A DNA stretch of 64,000 bases from Streptomyces lushanensis (GCF_001700515.1 NZ_MAUD01000124.1:1-64000); one strand, 5' to 3'. Shown: positions 25,120 through 33,651, counted from the first letter of the stretch. Numbers and translations are program-made. The notes: a model not told the origin generated them from the letters alone.

Positions 25120-26151
25120 TCAGCTCCTGTCAGTGATGTCGGCAGTATCGGCGGTGCCGGTTTTGTCGGTGATGTCAGCGGTGTCGGTGATGTCAGCGGT
25201 GTCGCCATGGGTGATGAGCTCCCGGGCGGCCCGTGCGACCTCCCGCGGGTACTCCATCATGGCAACGTGCCCGGCGTCAGGGAGCGTAAGGAGCCGGGAA
25301 TCACGGAAAGCCACCGCCGCTTTCCGTGCCATACGGTACGAAACGAGCTGATCCCGCCCGCCGTAGACGAGCAGTGTCGGCGCCAGTACCCGCTCGGCCT
25401 GCCGCCACAGCGCGTGCTGACCGCCCAAGGTGTACGCGTTGACGATACCGCGTGCGGAACGGGCCATCGCGTCCCAGAAATAAGGGAGTTGAAGCCGGCG
25501 CTCCATCTCCTCGACCGCTTCGCGCAGTTCGTCGTCGGTGACCACGGAGGGATCTCCGTAACAGAGCGCCATCACTCCGCGCGTGCGCTGCTCCGCCGTC
25601 CACTCCCGGGTCATCCTGCCGAACAGCCCGGCCGCCCCGGGCAGCGCGAGCAGCGCGGTGGGCACCGCGGTGCGCTGTACGCGGATCTCCGGCAGCGCCG
25701 GTGAGACCAGCGTCAGTGTCCGCACCAGATCGGGCCGGACCGCCGCGACGCGGGTGGCGACGGAGCCGCCCAGCGAGTTGCCGAAGAGATGCACGGGACC
25801 GCGCCCGTCCGCGTCCAGCAGCCGGATCACCGCACGGGCATGGCCGGTGACCGAGTAGTTGCCGTCGTCCGGCGGCGGCGAGTCACCGAAGCCGGGCAGG
25901 TCGACGGCCTCGCCGTCGACCAGGTCCGCCAGCAGCGACATCAGCGCCGACCAGTTCTGCGAGGAGCCGCCGAGCCCGTGCACATACAGCGCGGGCGGCG
26001 CGTCCGTACGCGTCGCGGGCCGCCCCCGTACCGTCAGGGAGAGTCCGGGCAGTGTGACGGAGCGGAGCGTCTCCCCCTCCGCGACCCGGACGGGACTCAC
26101 CTTCGGCGCCAGGGCGGCGGCGAAGGTTTCCGGCAGCTCTGTCGAAGACAT
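25120..26151 (-). CDS. alpha/beta-hydrolase
   Basis: This is a 343-residue cytoplasmic alpha/beta-hydrolase. The oxyanion motif VHGLGGSSQNW is near residue 53. The nucleophile elbow is GNSLGGS, the acid is in GGRDQLV, and the base His is in DAGHVAMMEYP. No signal peptide is present. The C-terminus is unusual: after the last domain helix it runs through repeats of TADITD and related units encoded by an 18-bp tandem repeat. It lies 8 bp before the DUF3152 gene, suggesting co-expression. Substrate is unknown; esterase, lipase or dienelactone-type activities are all possible. Confidence 0.8.
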   Translation of the reverse strand: MSSTELPETFAAALAPKVSPVRVAEGETLRSVTLPGLSLTVRGRPATRTDAPPALYVHGLGGSSQNWSALMSLLADLVDGEAVDLPGFGDSPPPDDGNYSVTGHARAVIRLLDADGRGPVHLFGNSLGGSVATRVAAVRPDLVRTLTLVSPALPEIRVQRTAVPTALLALPGAAGLFGRMTREWTAEQRTRGVMALCYGDPSVVTDDELREAVEEMERRLQLPYFWDAMARSARGIVNAYTLGGQHALWRQAERVLAPTLLVYGGRDQLVSYRMARKAAVAFRDSRLLTLPDAGHVAMMEYPREVARAARELITHGDTADITDTADITDKTGTADTADITDRS

Positions 26152-26327
26152 GCGGCAATGTTACGAGACGATCACGTCCGGGATTATGTGTTCGCCGTCA
26201 CAGGCCGCATGGCGTCCGGCATCGGAGGCTTCTACGCTTCAGGGGTGAGGGGCGCGCGCCCGGCCCCTCCTGCCGCGGACGGCCCCGGCTCTCCGCGGTG
26301 CCGCGCGGCGAGGAGAGAAGGCACGGT

Positions 26328-26564
26328 ATGCCGGTGGACCCCACGGATCCCGACACCTTCGAGACCGAAGGCTCCGGGGAACAAGGCGCCCTCGAACTGG
26401 ACGAGGAGACGCCGGAGGCCGACGCCGCGGAACAGCACACCGAGGTACGGCACCACGGCGACGAACCCCTGACCCATGTCGACCCGGCCACGGTGAGTGA
26501 GGGCGACGCCGCGGAACAGGCGCGCGCGGTCGATCTGGACGAGGACGAGGACGGCTACCGCTGA
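26328..26564 (+). CDS. small acidic protein of unknown function
   Basis: This is a 78-residue hydrophilic protein with very high Asp and Glu content and a repeated DAAEQ motif (near residues 32 and 58). ATG 26328 is chosen because it starts the acidic reading frame; the in-frame extension upstream to 26298 is basic and unlike it. The sequence suggests an intrinsically disordered protein. It is divergent from the hydrolase gene and lies upstream of the TetR gene, separated by about 155 bp. I do not recognise a function. Confidence 0.6.
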   Translation: MPVDPTDPDTFETEGSGEQGALELDEETPEADAAEQHTEVRHHGDEPLTHVDPATVSEGDAAEQARAVDLDEDEDGYR

Positions 26565-26719
26565 CCGGCGCGGCCGTGAAGAGCCTGGTCGGACGCCCGG
26601 CTACCGCGGACGTCCCGGTCCGTGAAATTCTGCGGTCCGCGCCGCGCACAGCCCCGTTACCCAAAAGTACGATGGCGGGGCTGCGCACCGCGCGCACGGC
26701 ACGATCTTTGGGAGGCGGC

Positions 26720-27361
26720 GTGACAGCCATGGAGCAGACCGAGGCGGCGCGCCCGCGAGGCACGCGCCTGCCGCGTCGCGCCCGACGCAATCAGCTGCTG
26801 GGCGCGGCACAGGAAGTCTTCGTCGCGCAGGGCTACCACGCGGCGGCGATGGACGACATCGCCGAGCGGGCCGGAGTCAGCAAGCCCGTCCTCTACCAGC
26901 ACTTCCCCGGCAAGCTGGAGCTGTATCTCGCCCTGCTCGACCAGCACTGCGAGGCCCTCCTCCAGGCGGTCCGTACAGCACTCGCCTCGACCACCGACAA
27001 CAAACTGCGCGTCGAGGCGACGATGGACGCGTACTTCGCCTACGTCGAGGACGAGGGCGGCGCGTTCCGTCTGGTCTTCGAGTCGGATCTGACGAACGAG
27101 CCGGCGGTGCGCGAGCGCGTCGACCGCGTCGCCCTCCAGTGCGCGGAGGCGATCTCCGAGGTGATCGCCGAGGACACCGGGCTGTCCAGGGACGAGTCCA
27201 TGCTGCTGGCCGTGGGCCTCGGCGGAGTCTCCCAGGTGGTGGCCCGCTACTGGCTCTCCAGCGAGTCGGCCATCCCCCGCGACGAGGCGGTCAGACTGCT
27301 GACCTCACTGGCCTGGCGCGGTATCGCGGGATTCCCGCTGCACGGCGGTGAGCAGCACTGA
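26720..27361 (+). CDS. TetR-family transcriptional regulator
   Basis: This is a 213-residue one-component regulator. The N-terminal helix-turn-helix is clear: RRNQLLGAAQEVFVAQGYHA followed by MDDIAERAGVSKPVLYQHF. The rest is an all-helical ligand and dimer domain. GTG 26720 is preferred because gggagg lies immediately upstream; ATG 26729 is the alternative. The next gene (DUF3107) follows 133 bp downstream. From memory, this TetR/DUF3107 pair is conserved as Rv3208/Rv3208A in M. tuberculosis. The ligand and targets are unknown; the unusually strong conservation suggests a core rather than drug-specific role. Confidence 0.88.
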   Translation: MTAMEQTEAARPRGTRLPRRARRNQLLGAAQEVFVAQGYHAAAMDDIAERAGVSKPVLYQHFPGKLELYLALLDQHCEALLQAVRTALASTTDNKLRVEATMDAYFAYVEDEGGAFRLVFESDLTNEPAVRERVDRVALQCAEAISEVIAEDTGLSRDESMLLAVGLGGVSQVVARYWLSSESAIPRDEAVRLLTSLAWRGIAGFPLHGGEQH

Positions 27362-27494
27362 GCGGCGCGTGTTCGCTGCCGGCGTGCACCGCGGTGACTT
27401 CCGGGTGGATTTCCGGTGGTCTCTCCGGGCTAATGTGTGGTGCGTACTGCGCGGCTGACCGCGCACCGCACCGACCGTTCGGAGGGACATAGCC

Positions 27495-27722
27495 GTGGAG
27501 GTCAAGATCGGCGTGCAGCACGCGCCCCGGGAGATCGTTCTGGAGAGCGGGCAGTCCGCCGAGGAGGTCGAACGCGCCGTTGCCGACGCGCTGGCCGGCA
27601 AGGCGCAGCTGCTCAGCCTCACGGACGACAAGGGACGCAGGGTCCTCGTACCGGCCGAGCGGATCGCGTACGTGGAGATCGGCGAGCCGACGACACGACG
27701 GGTCGGGTTCGGCGCGCTCTAG
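27495..27722 (+). CDS. DUF3107 small conserved protein
   Basis: This is a 75-residue protein starting MEVKIGVQHAPREIVLES and ending RRVGFGAL, the full-length pattern of the actinobacterial DUF3107 family (TB9.4 in M. tuberculosis). The GTG start at 27495 is preceded by ggaggg at good spacing. It has no transmembrane segment and ends in an Arg-containing beta-strand-like tail. It lies downstream of the TetR gene and is followed by a strong terminator hairpin. Function is unknown, although conservation across actinobacteria is high in the family. Confidence 0.88.
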   Translation: MEVKIGVQHAPREIVLESGQSAEEVERAVADALAGKAQLLSLTDDKGRRVLVPAERIAYVEIGEPTTRRVGFGAL

Positions 27723-27741
27723 CCCTGATTCACCGACATCG

Positions 27742-27774
27742 GGATGGCCCGGCGGGACTTCCGCCGGGCCATCC
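27742..27774. terminator. hairpin terminator after DUF3107
   Basis: Perfect 14-bp arms (ggatggcccggcgg at 27742-27755 and complement at 27761-27774) enclose a 5-nt loop. The hairpin begins 20 nt after the DUF3107 stop codon. Confidence 0.85.
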
Positions 27775-27938
27775 TGTTCGCCGCCGCCGCGCCCCCGTCC
27801 GTGGGCCACATGGCAGTCCGCGATTGATCGTGTCCGGGCGATCCGGGGAGGGTTGCGTTCCGCGCACTCCGGGTAGTGACGTGCTGGGCCGAAAGGTCCG
27901 GACCGCGGTGTCCATCGTGTGCAGTGAGGTGATCGGCA

Positions 27939-28205
27939 GTGATCTGGGTAACTCTGGGATCGGCCCTGCTCGGGCTCGGTCTCTCGGGGGCCGCGGCCCA
28001 ACTGCTGTCGCACCGGCTGCCGTCGTACCGGACGGTCTTCACCGCGGGTCCGCTCGGCGCCCTCTTCGGCGCCTATCTGACGTACATGGCGCTCGGCCCC
28101 GGCCATGTGCTGGCGACGCTCGCCGGCGCGCTGCTGGTGGCCGCGGTGCTGCTGTCGCTGCTGGTCCGGCCCACGGGCCGGCTGCACCGGGCCATGCCGT
28201 CCTGA
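27939..28205 (+). CDS. small integral membrane protein
   Basis: This is an 88-residue protein with about three hydrophobic segments (residues of about 3-22, 34-50 and 56-76) separated by short basic loops, so it is probably membrane-embedded. GTG 27939 is used; upstream spacing is acceptable though no strong ribosome-binding site is seen. It is convergent with the ferritin-like gene, with 20 bp between the stops. I do not recognise a family. It is kept because the hydrophobic pattern is regular and codon use matches neighbouring genes. Confidence 0.6.
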   Translation: MIWVTLGSALLGLGLSGAAAQLLSHRLPSYRTVFTAGPLGALFGAYLTYMALGPGHVLATLAGALLVAAVLLSLLVRPTGRLHRAMPS

Positions 28206-28225
28206 CGCACGGCCCGGTCGCGGTC

Positions 28226-28972
28226 TCAGGCCGCCAGCCCCAGCGCCGCCATCCGCTTGGTGTGCGCCTCGGTGATCCGGGAGAACATCCGGCCGACCTC
28301 CGCGAGATCGAACCCGTCCGCCACTCCGCCGACCAGCATCGTGGAGAGCGCGTCACGCTCCGCCACCACCCGCTGCGCCTGCGAGAGTGCCTCACCCATC
28401 AGCCGGCGTGCCCAGAGCGCGAGGCGTCCGCCGACACGGGGCTCCGCCTCGATCGCGGCGCGCACCTTCTCCACGGCGAAGTTGCCGTGCCCCGTGTCGT
28501 CCAGCACGGCCAGGACCAGCGAGCGGGTGTCCGTGTCGAGACGCGCGGCCACCTCTCGGTAGAAGTCGCTGGCGATCGAGTCGCCGACATACGCCTTGAC
28601 CAGGCCCTCCAGCCAGTCGGACGGGGCGGTCAGGCGGTGGAAGTCGTCGAGCGCCTTCGCGAAGGGCTCCATCGCTCCGGTCGGCTCGGCGTCGATCGCG
28701 CGCAGCCGCTCGTTCAGCTGCTCGAAGTGGTGGAACTCGGCGGCGGCCATCTTCGCCAGCGCGGCCTTGTCGGCGAGGGTGGGTGCCAGTTTGGCGTCCT
28801 CGGCGAGCCGCTCGAAGGCCGCCAGCTCGCCGTAGGCGAGCGCGCCGAGCAGATCCACGACCGCGGCGCGGTACTGCGGCTCGGCGGCGGCCGTGTCCCA
28901 GCCCTGGGCGGCGATCCCAGTGGGTCCCTCGGCTGCTGGTGCGGGTGCGGTGGCGTTGTCGGGCGTCTCCAT
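28226..28972 (-). CDS. ferritin-like-fold protein (MiaE-like)
   Basis: This is a 248-residue helical protein of the ferritin-like superfamily. Carboxylate/histidine motifs typical of di-iron sites are visible: YGELAAFE, AAEFHHFE and the later DDTGHGNFAVEK. Actinobacterial members of this group are related to the tRNA hydroxylase MiaE but their reaction is not established. ATG 28972 starts the Ala/Pro-rich head; in-frame GTG codons upstream (to 29062) could give a longer form. From memory it corresponds to Rv3210c, next to the rhlE-type helicase Rv3211, the same neighbourhood as here. It is divergent from the DEAD-box gene across a long regulatory region. Confidence 0.78.
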   Translation of the reverse strand: METPDNATAPAPAAEGPTGIAAQGWDTAAAEPQYRAAVVDLLGALAYGELAAFERLAEDAKLAPTLADKAALAKMAAAEFHHFEQLNERLRAIDAEPTGAMEPFAKALDDFHRLTAPSDWLEGLVKAYVGDSIASDFYREVAARLDTDTRSLVLAVLDDTGHGNFAVEKVRAAIEAEPRVGGRLALWARRLMGEALSQAQRVVAERDALSTMLVGGVADGFDLAEVGRMFSRITEAHTKRMAALGLAA

Positions 28973-29126
28973 GGACGGCACAATAGCCCGCTCTTCCCAC
29001 CCGGGAAGGGCCTGGTCAGACACTGTCGTCACACCGATCCGACGAATTCGCCCAACACACATGCGCGATTCCGGGGTACAGTGATAAAGAGCCCGCTGGT
29101 GTTCTGGCGGGCCCTCGCGGTATCTG

Positions 29127-29177
29127 GCAGTGTTTCGCAGTGTTCTGGCAGCGTTTTGCAGTATTTCGCAGTGTTTT
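29127..29177 (+). repeat. five T-rich direct repeats phased at one helical turn
   Basis: Five copies of a 10-bp element close to GCAGTGTTTC start at 29127, 29137, 29148, 29158 and 29168. Spacing is 10, 11, 10 and 10 bp, so the TTT or TTTT tracts fall on the same face of the helix. The tract is strikingly T-rich in a GC-rich genome. It lies about 200 bp upstream of the DEAD-box helicase gene. Intrinsic bending or repeated regulator sites are both plausible. Confidence 0.8.
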
Positions 29178-29200
29178 GTCCGGGGACTCTATCCCGGACA
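29177..29200 (+). promoter_or_regulatory. hairpin in the DEAD-box upstream region
   Basis: Perfect 8-bp arms (tgtccggg at 29177-29184 and cccggaca at 29193-29200) enclose an 8-nt loop, directly adjoining the phased repeats. It could be a 5' UTR structure or attenuator for the helicase gene. Function is inferred. Confidence 0.45.
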
Positions 29201-29379
29201 GGCCCCATGAGGATGCCCGGTCGGTGGCCCGATCGGCTCCGACCCGACCGCCCTCCACGCGAATCGTACGCACAACCGCGTACGACCGCAGATGAGGGGC
29301 CCCCTCAGCGGCACGAGCGCTCGAGCGACGGCAGTGGTCCCGCACCATCCGGCCAACCCACGGCCGGCCGAGTACCCAG

Positions 29380-31473
29380 GTGCGGTACGACCCCCAGCGT
29401 TCGCCTCGCGCCGCGTCTCACAGAAGAGGCAGCACCCTGACTACGACTTTCCGAGAACTCGGAATCCTCCCCGAGACGGCCGAGGCACTAGAAGCCGTCG
29501 GCATCCTGTCTCCGTTCCCCATCCAAGAGATGACGCTCCCGGTCGCGCTTTCCGGCAAGGACGTCATCGGACAGGCCAAGACCGGCACGGGCAAGACGCT
29601 CGGGTTCGGTCTGCCGCTCCTTGAGCGCGTCACGGTCCCCGCGGACGTCGAGTCCGGCCGGGCCGGACCGGAGAAGCTCACCAACGCCCCGCAGGCGCTC
29701 GTCGTCGTTCCCACCCGCGAGCTGTGCACGCAGGTCACCAACGACCTGCTGACGGCCGGCAAGGTGCGCAACGTCCGCGTCCTGGCGATCTACGGCGGCC
29801 GGGCCTACGAGCCCCAGGTCGAGGCCCTCAAGAAGGGTGTCGATGTGATTGTCGGCACTCCGGGCCGGCTCCTCGATCTGGCGGGCCAGAAGAAGCTCGA
29901 CCTCTCGCATGTGCGCGCGCTCGTGCTGGACGAGGCCGACGAGATGCTCGACCTGGGCTTCCTGCCGGACGTCGAGAAGATCATCCAGCTGCTGCCGCCC
30001 AAGCGGCAGACCATGCTGTTCTCCGCGACCATGCCGGGCGCGGTCATCGGTCTCGCCCGCCGTTACATGTCGCAGCCCACGCACATCAGCGCCACCTCGC
30101 CGGACGACGAGGGCGCGACCGTCGCCAACACGACCCAGCGTGTCTACCGCGCCCACTCCATGGACAAGCCGGAACTGGTCGCGCGCATCCTCCAGGCCGA
30201 GGGCCGCGGACTGGCGATGATCTTCTGCCGTACGAAGCGCACGGCCGCCGATATCGCCGACCAGCTCGCCCAGCGCGGCTTCGCCTCCGGCGCGGTCCAC
30301 GGCGACCTCGGCCAGGGCGCCCGTGAACAGGCGCTGCGCGCGTTCCGCAACGGCAAGGTGGACGTCCTGGTCTGCACCGATGTCGCCGCGCGCGGTATCG
30401 ATGTCGAAGGCGTGACGCATGTCATCAACTACCAGTCGCCGGAGGAGGAGAAGACCTACCTCCACCGCATCGGCCGTACCGGCCGCGCGGGCGCGTCCGG
30501 CACGGCCGTCACGCTGGTCGACTGGGACGACATCCCGCGCTGGCAGCTCATCAACAAGGCGCTCGACCTGGGCTTCCCGGACCCGCCGGAGACCTACTCC
30601 ACGTCACCGCACCTGTTCGAGGAGCTGAACATCCCGGCGGGGACCAAGGGCGTGCTGCCGAGGGCGGAGCGCACCCGCGCGGGTCTGTCGGCCGAGCAGG
30701 TCGAGGACCTGGGCGAGACGGGCGGCCGTGGCCGCAAGTCGGCGGCCACGACGGCGGTACGGGAAGAGCGCCCGGCCCGTACGCGCACCCCGCGCCAGCG
30801 GCGCCGCACCCGTGGCGGGACCGTGCTGGACGGGACGGCGGCCGAGCCGCAGTTCCAGACGGCCGTTCCGGTCGACGTGCCGGAGAGCGGGAGCGGGACC
30901 ACGGAGCAGCCGGCGGCCGAGCCGCGCACGCCGCGCCGTCGCCGTCGTACCCGCGCCGGTGCCGTGGCGTCCGGGGCCGAGGCCCCGGTCCTGGAGACGG
31001 TGGAGACACCGATGGCCGTGGAGCCGGTGGTGGCACCCGAGCAGCCGGAGGCCGAGGCCGAGGCGGCTTCCAAGCCGCGCCGCCGCCGTACCCGGGCCGC
31101 CAAGCCCGCCGCGGAAGCGGCCATAGCGGTCGAGACGGTCGAGGCCGCCGTGGCGGTGGCCGTCGACACCGCCGACACCGCCGTGGCTGTCGCCGAGACC
31201 AAGCCGCGCAGACGGACCCGGGTCGCCAAGCCCGCCGCCGAGGCCGCCGTCACGGCGGAGACGGTGGCGGTGGCCGACCCGGCCGAGGTCTCCGTGGCGG
31301 AGCCCAAGCCCCGTCGGCGCACTCGCGTCGCCAAGCCCGTCGCCGAGGCGGCGGACCCGGCGGCGGAGAGCGCCGAGGCATCGGAGGGGGACGCGGTGCC
31401 CAAGCCGCGCCGCCGCCGTACCCGTACGACGACCGGCACGACCGCTCCGACCGTGGCCACGACCGAGAGCTGA
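29380..31473 (+). CDS. DEAD-box RNA helicase with Arg-rich repeat tail
   Basis: This is an ATP-dependent RNA helicase (697 residues from GTG 29380). The core has the Q motif region FRELGILPETAEALEAVGI, motif I AKTGTGKT, motif II LDEADEM, motif III SAT and motif VI HRIGRTGR. The family handles ribosome assembly and RNA turnover, often at low temperature. After about residue 430 the tail carries repeated basic clusters (KPRRRRTR and KPRRRTR, each followed by AAKPAAEAA-like spacers), probably RNA-binding. Homologous similarity begins only at residue 20, where codon 29437 is CTG preceded by agaggc, so the native start may be non-canonical. The upstream region has phased repeats and a hairpin; a terminator follows. 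From memory, it matches Rv3211 (rhlE) in context. Confidence 0.9.
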   Translation: MRYDPQRSPRAASHRRGSTLTTTFRELGILPETAEALEAVGILSPFPIQEMTLPVALSGKDVIGQAKTGTGKTLGFGLPLLERVTVPADVESGRAGPEKLTNAPQALVVVPTRELCTQVTNDLLTAGKVRNVRVLAIYGGRAYEPQVEALKKGVDVIVGTPGRLLDLAGQKKLDLSHVRALVLDEADEMLDLGFLPDVEKIIQLLPPKRQTMLFSATMPGAVIGLARRYMSQPTHISATSPDDEGATVANTTQRVYRAHSMDKPELVARILQAEGRGLAMIFCRTKRTAADIADQLAQRGFASGAVHGDLGQGAREQALRAFRNGKVDVLVCTDVAARGIDVEGVTHVINYQSPEEEKTYLHRIGRTGRAGASGTAVTLVDWDDIPRWQLINKALDLGFPDPPETYSTSPHLFEELNIPAGTKGVLPRAERTRAGLSAEQVEDLGETGGRGRKSAATTAVREERPARTRTPRQRRRTRGGTVLDGTAAEPQFQTAVPVDVPESGSGTTEQPAAEPRTPRRRRRTRAGAVASGAEAPVLETVETPMAVEPVVAPEQPEAEAEAASKPRRRRTRAAKPAAEAAIAVETVEAAVAVAVDTADTAVAVAETKPRRRTRVAKPAAEAAVTAETVAVADPAEVSVAEPKPRRRTRVAKPVAEAADPAAESAEASEGDAVPKPRRRRTRTTTGTTAPTVATTES

Positions 31474-31484
31474 CCCACGGACTT

Positions 31485-31524
31485 CGCCGATGGCCCGACG
31501 CCCCAGGGTGCCGGGCCATCGGCG
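31485..31524 (+). terminator. terminator of the DEAD-box gene
   Basis: Perfect 13-bp arms (cgccgatggcccg at 31485-31497 and complement at 31512-31524) enclose a 14-nt loop that can itself pair internally. It begins about 12 nt after the helicase stop codon. Confidence 0.85.
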
Positions 31525-31713
31525 TATCCCGGTGCGCGGCTCCGGGACCGGCGTCCTCCGCCCGCCGAGGAACGGCGTCCCGCGCGTGTGACCGCGAGGC
31601 GGCCGGATGCCCCTGCGGCGGGACTGCCTGGGCTTTTGGCCGGCGCGACGGGCGCGCTTGCCGGCGCCGAGACGGGGGGAACGGTTGCCGGGAGGGGCAC
31701 TAATCTTCGTCGC

Positions 31714-32565
31714 ATGAGTCGGCCGTCCAGTTTCACCCCGCCCTCCTGCGCCCGTGCCCGCAGTCTGTCGACCCGTCGCGGCCGGTTCGCCGTGCTCGAC
31801 AGCAGGCCCACGGGTGAGCCACAGGCAACCGTGCTTCTGCTGCCCGGGTACACCGGCAGCAAGGAGGACTTCGTCTCCCTGCTCGAACCGTTCGCCGAGG
31901 CGGGCTATCGCGCCCTCGCCGTGGACGGCCGCGGGCAGTACGAGACCGAGGGACCGGACACCCCGGAGGCCTACGCGCAGGGCGAGCTGGCCGCCGACGT
32001 GCTGGCGCAGGCGGAGGCGATCGGCACCCCCGTCCATCTGCTCGGACACTCGCTCGGCGGGCAGATCGCCCGCGCCGCCGTGCTGCTCGACCGGAGCCCC
32101 TTCCTCTCGCTGACCCTGATGTCCTCGGGGCCCGCGCAGGTCGCCCCGGCCCAGCAGGAGCGGGTGAAGATGCTCGGCGACGCGCTCGCGACCATGACCA
32201 TGGCCCAGGTCTGGGAGGCCATGCGCATGATGGACGCACCCGTCGACGACGACGTGACACCGGTCGACGGCGAGGATCTGCGCAGGCGCTGGCTGCGGAC
32301 CAGTCCGGCGCAGCTCATCGCCACCGGGCGGCAGCTCTCCGTGGAGCCCGACCGGGTGGACGAGCTGGCCGCCGTACAGCGGCTGCCCAAGCACGTGGTG
32401 TCCGGCGAGCGCGACGACACCTGGCCGCTGCCGCTGCTCGACGCGATGGCGGAGCGGCTCAAGGCGCGCAGGACCGTGATCGCGGGCGCGCAGCACTCGC
32501 CCAACACCGACCGCCCGCTGGAGACCGCCGCCGCGCTGACGGACTTCTGGGACGGCCACTACTGA
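31714..32565 (+). CDS. alpha/beta-hydrolase
   Basis: This is a 283-residue soluble hydrolase. The oxyanion region is LLLPGYTGSKEDF, the nucleophile elbow is GHSLGGQ, the acid lies in SGERDDTWPL and the His in AGAQHSPN. There is no signal peptide. ATG 31714 starts the conserved frame; the longer in-frame extension to 31588 overlaps intergenic sequence and lacks family similarity. It is convergent with the NYN-domain gene across a repeat-rich spacer. Substrate is unknown. Confidence 0.78.
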   Translation: MSRPSSFTPPSCARARSLSTRRGRFAVLDSRPTGEPQATVLLLPGYTGSKEDFVSLLEPFAEAGYRALAVDGRGQYETEGPDTPEAYAQGELAADVLAQAEAIGTPVHLLGHSLGGQIARAAVLLDRSPFLSLTLMSSGPAQVAPAQQERVKMLGDALATMTMAQVWEAMRMMDAPVDDDVTPVDGEDLRRRWLRTSPAQLIATGRQLSVEPDRVDELAAVQRLPKHVVSGERDDTWPLPLLDAMAERLKARRTVIAGAQHSPNTDRPLETAAALTDFWDGHY

Positions 32566-32654
32566 GGGACGGAGACGGACGGCCGGACGGCCATGACCCG
32601 AGCGCCGCCGCTCGGGCCGGCCCGTGCACCGGGCGATACGGCTCGGCGGTACAA

Positions 32655-32693
32655 GCTCGGGCCGTACGGCTCGGGCCGTACGGCTCGGGCCGT
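32655..32693. repeat. 14-bp tandem repeats between convergent genes
   Basis: Two full copies and one partial copy of gctcgggccgtacg (32655-32668, 32669-32682, 32683-32693) lie between convergent stops. They may contribute to transcript termination or have arisen by replication slippage. Confidence 0.7.
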
Positions 32694-32701
32694 GACCGCT
32701 C

Positions 32702-32735
32702 GGGTCAGTACTGCGACTGGGTCAGTACTGCGACT
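32702..32735. repeat. 17-bp perfect tandem duplication spanning the NYN stop codon
   Basis: gggtcagtactgcgact occurs twice without a gap (32702-32718 and 32719-32735). The second copy contains the stop and last codons (Ser-Gln-Tyr-stop) of the NYN gene, so the first copy is a duplicate of the gene end. Confidence 0.85.
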
Positions 32736-33651
32736 GGAGGTGCTGCCAGAAGCCGTCCCGCAGCGACCGCCGCAGCATCGCGTGGCCCCGCAGCGACCGC
32801 TGGAGCAGCCTCTCCGCCTCGATCAGCAGATCCTGGTCCACCGGGCCCGGCAGATACGGATGGCCCGGCAGCAGCTCGCCCATCGCCTCCCGGCCGCGCT
32901 CCGCCAGCCAGGTCGCGGCGATCTGCGCGCCGATGAAGCGCACCTGGTCCCGGGAGGGCGGCGGCTCGCCCTCGTGCTCGTACGTCGTGACCGGGCGCCG
33001 GGTGACATACGGCTTGCAGAACTCCAGGTCGAAGGTGCGCTGGCTGTCGACCTCCCACAGCAGCGGCTCGGCCTGGTTGCGCCCCTCGCCGGCCTCCATG
33101 CCCCAGAGATGGACCCGGGCGCCGTAGCCCTGCGCCGCCTCGACCGCGGACACCAGGTCCTCGTCACCGCCCACCAGGGCCGCGTCGCTGATCGCGCGGT
33201 GCCGGGCGAGCGATTCCAGATCCGTACGGATCAGGGAGTCGACGCCCTTCTGCTGGTTGTTGGCGTTGAGATTGCCGAGTCTGACCTTGACGTCGGGCAG
33301 CTCCGCGATGGACTGCTGCTCGGGCGTGTGGATCCGCCGCCTGGCGCCGTCGTACCAGTAGACACGGAGCAGTCTGCTGTCGGCGAAGATGATCCGGGCC
33401 TTGTCGATGAAGGCCTCGATCAGACCCTCGGCGTCGAGATCGAAGGCACGCCGGTCCTCGGTACCCGCCACAAGCAACCCGGCCGCAGCATAGACGTAAC
33501 CGGCGTCCACGAAGATGGCATGCGTGGACGGGGTCTTGGCGACCTCGGCGAGCATGCGCTGGAGCAGCTCGTTGGTCCGCTCCAGGCGGGCGGCGACCTC
33601 GGTGATCTCGCTGGTCTCGCTGGTCTGTGGGTTGATCTCTGCCTCGTTCAT
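32722..33651 (-). CDS. NYN-domain (LabA/DUF88-like) protein
   Basis: This is a 309-residue protein with a PIN-like NYN domain, a fold of putative RNA nucleases. The core shows HAIFVDAGYVYAAAG at the start of the domain and DAALVGGDEDLVSAVEAAQ later, with the clustered Asp residues typical of metal-dependent nuclease sites. A short coiled-coil-prone head (VAARLERTNELLQRML) precedes it. The C-terminal 110 residues are an additional domain I do not recognise. ATG 33651 is chosen; the frame extends to 33678 but with no better ribosome-binding site. RNA cleavage is the family expectation and has not been shown here. Confidence 0.8.
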   Translation of the reverse strand: MNEAEINPQTSETSEITEVAARLERTNELLQRMLAEVAKTPSTHAIFVDAGYVYAAAGLLVAGTEDRRAFDLDAEGLIEAFIDKARIIFADSRLLRVYWYDGARRRIHTPEQQSIAELPDVKVRLGNLNANNQQKGVDSLIRTDLESLARHRAISDAALVGGDEDLVSAVEAAQGYGARVHLWGMEAGEGRNQAEPLLWEVDSQRTFDLEFCKPYVTRRPVTTYEHEGEPPPSRDQVRFIGAQIAATWLAERGREAMGELLPGHPYLPGPVDQDLLIEAERLLQRSLRGHAMLRRSLRDGFWQHLQSQY

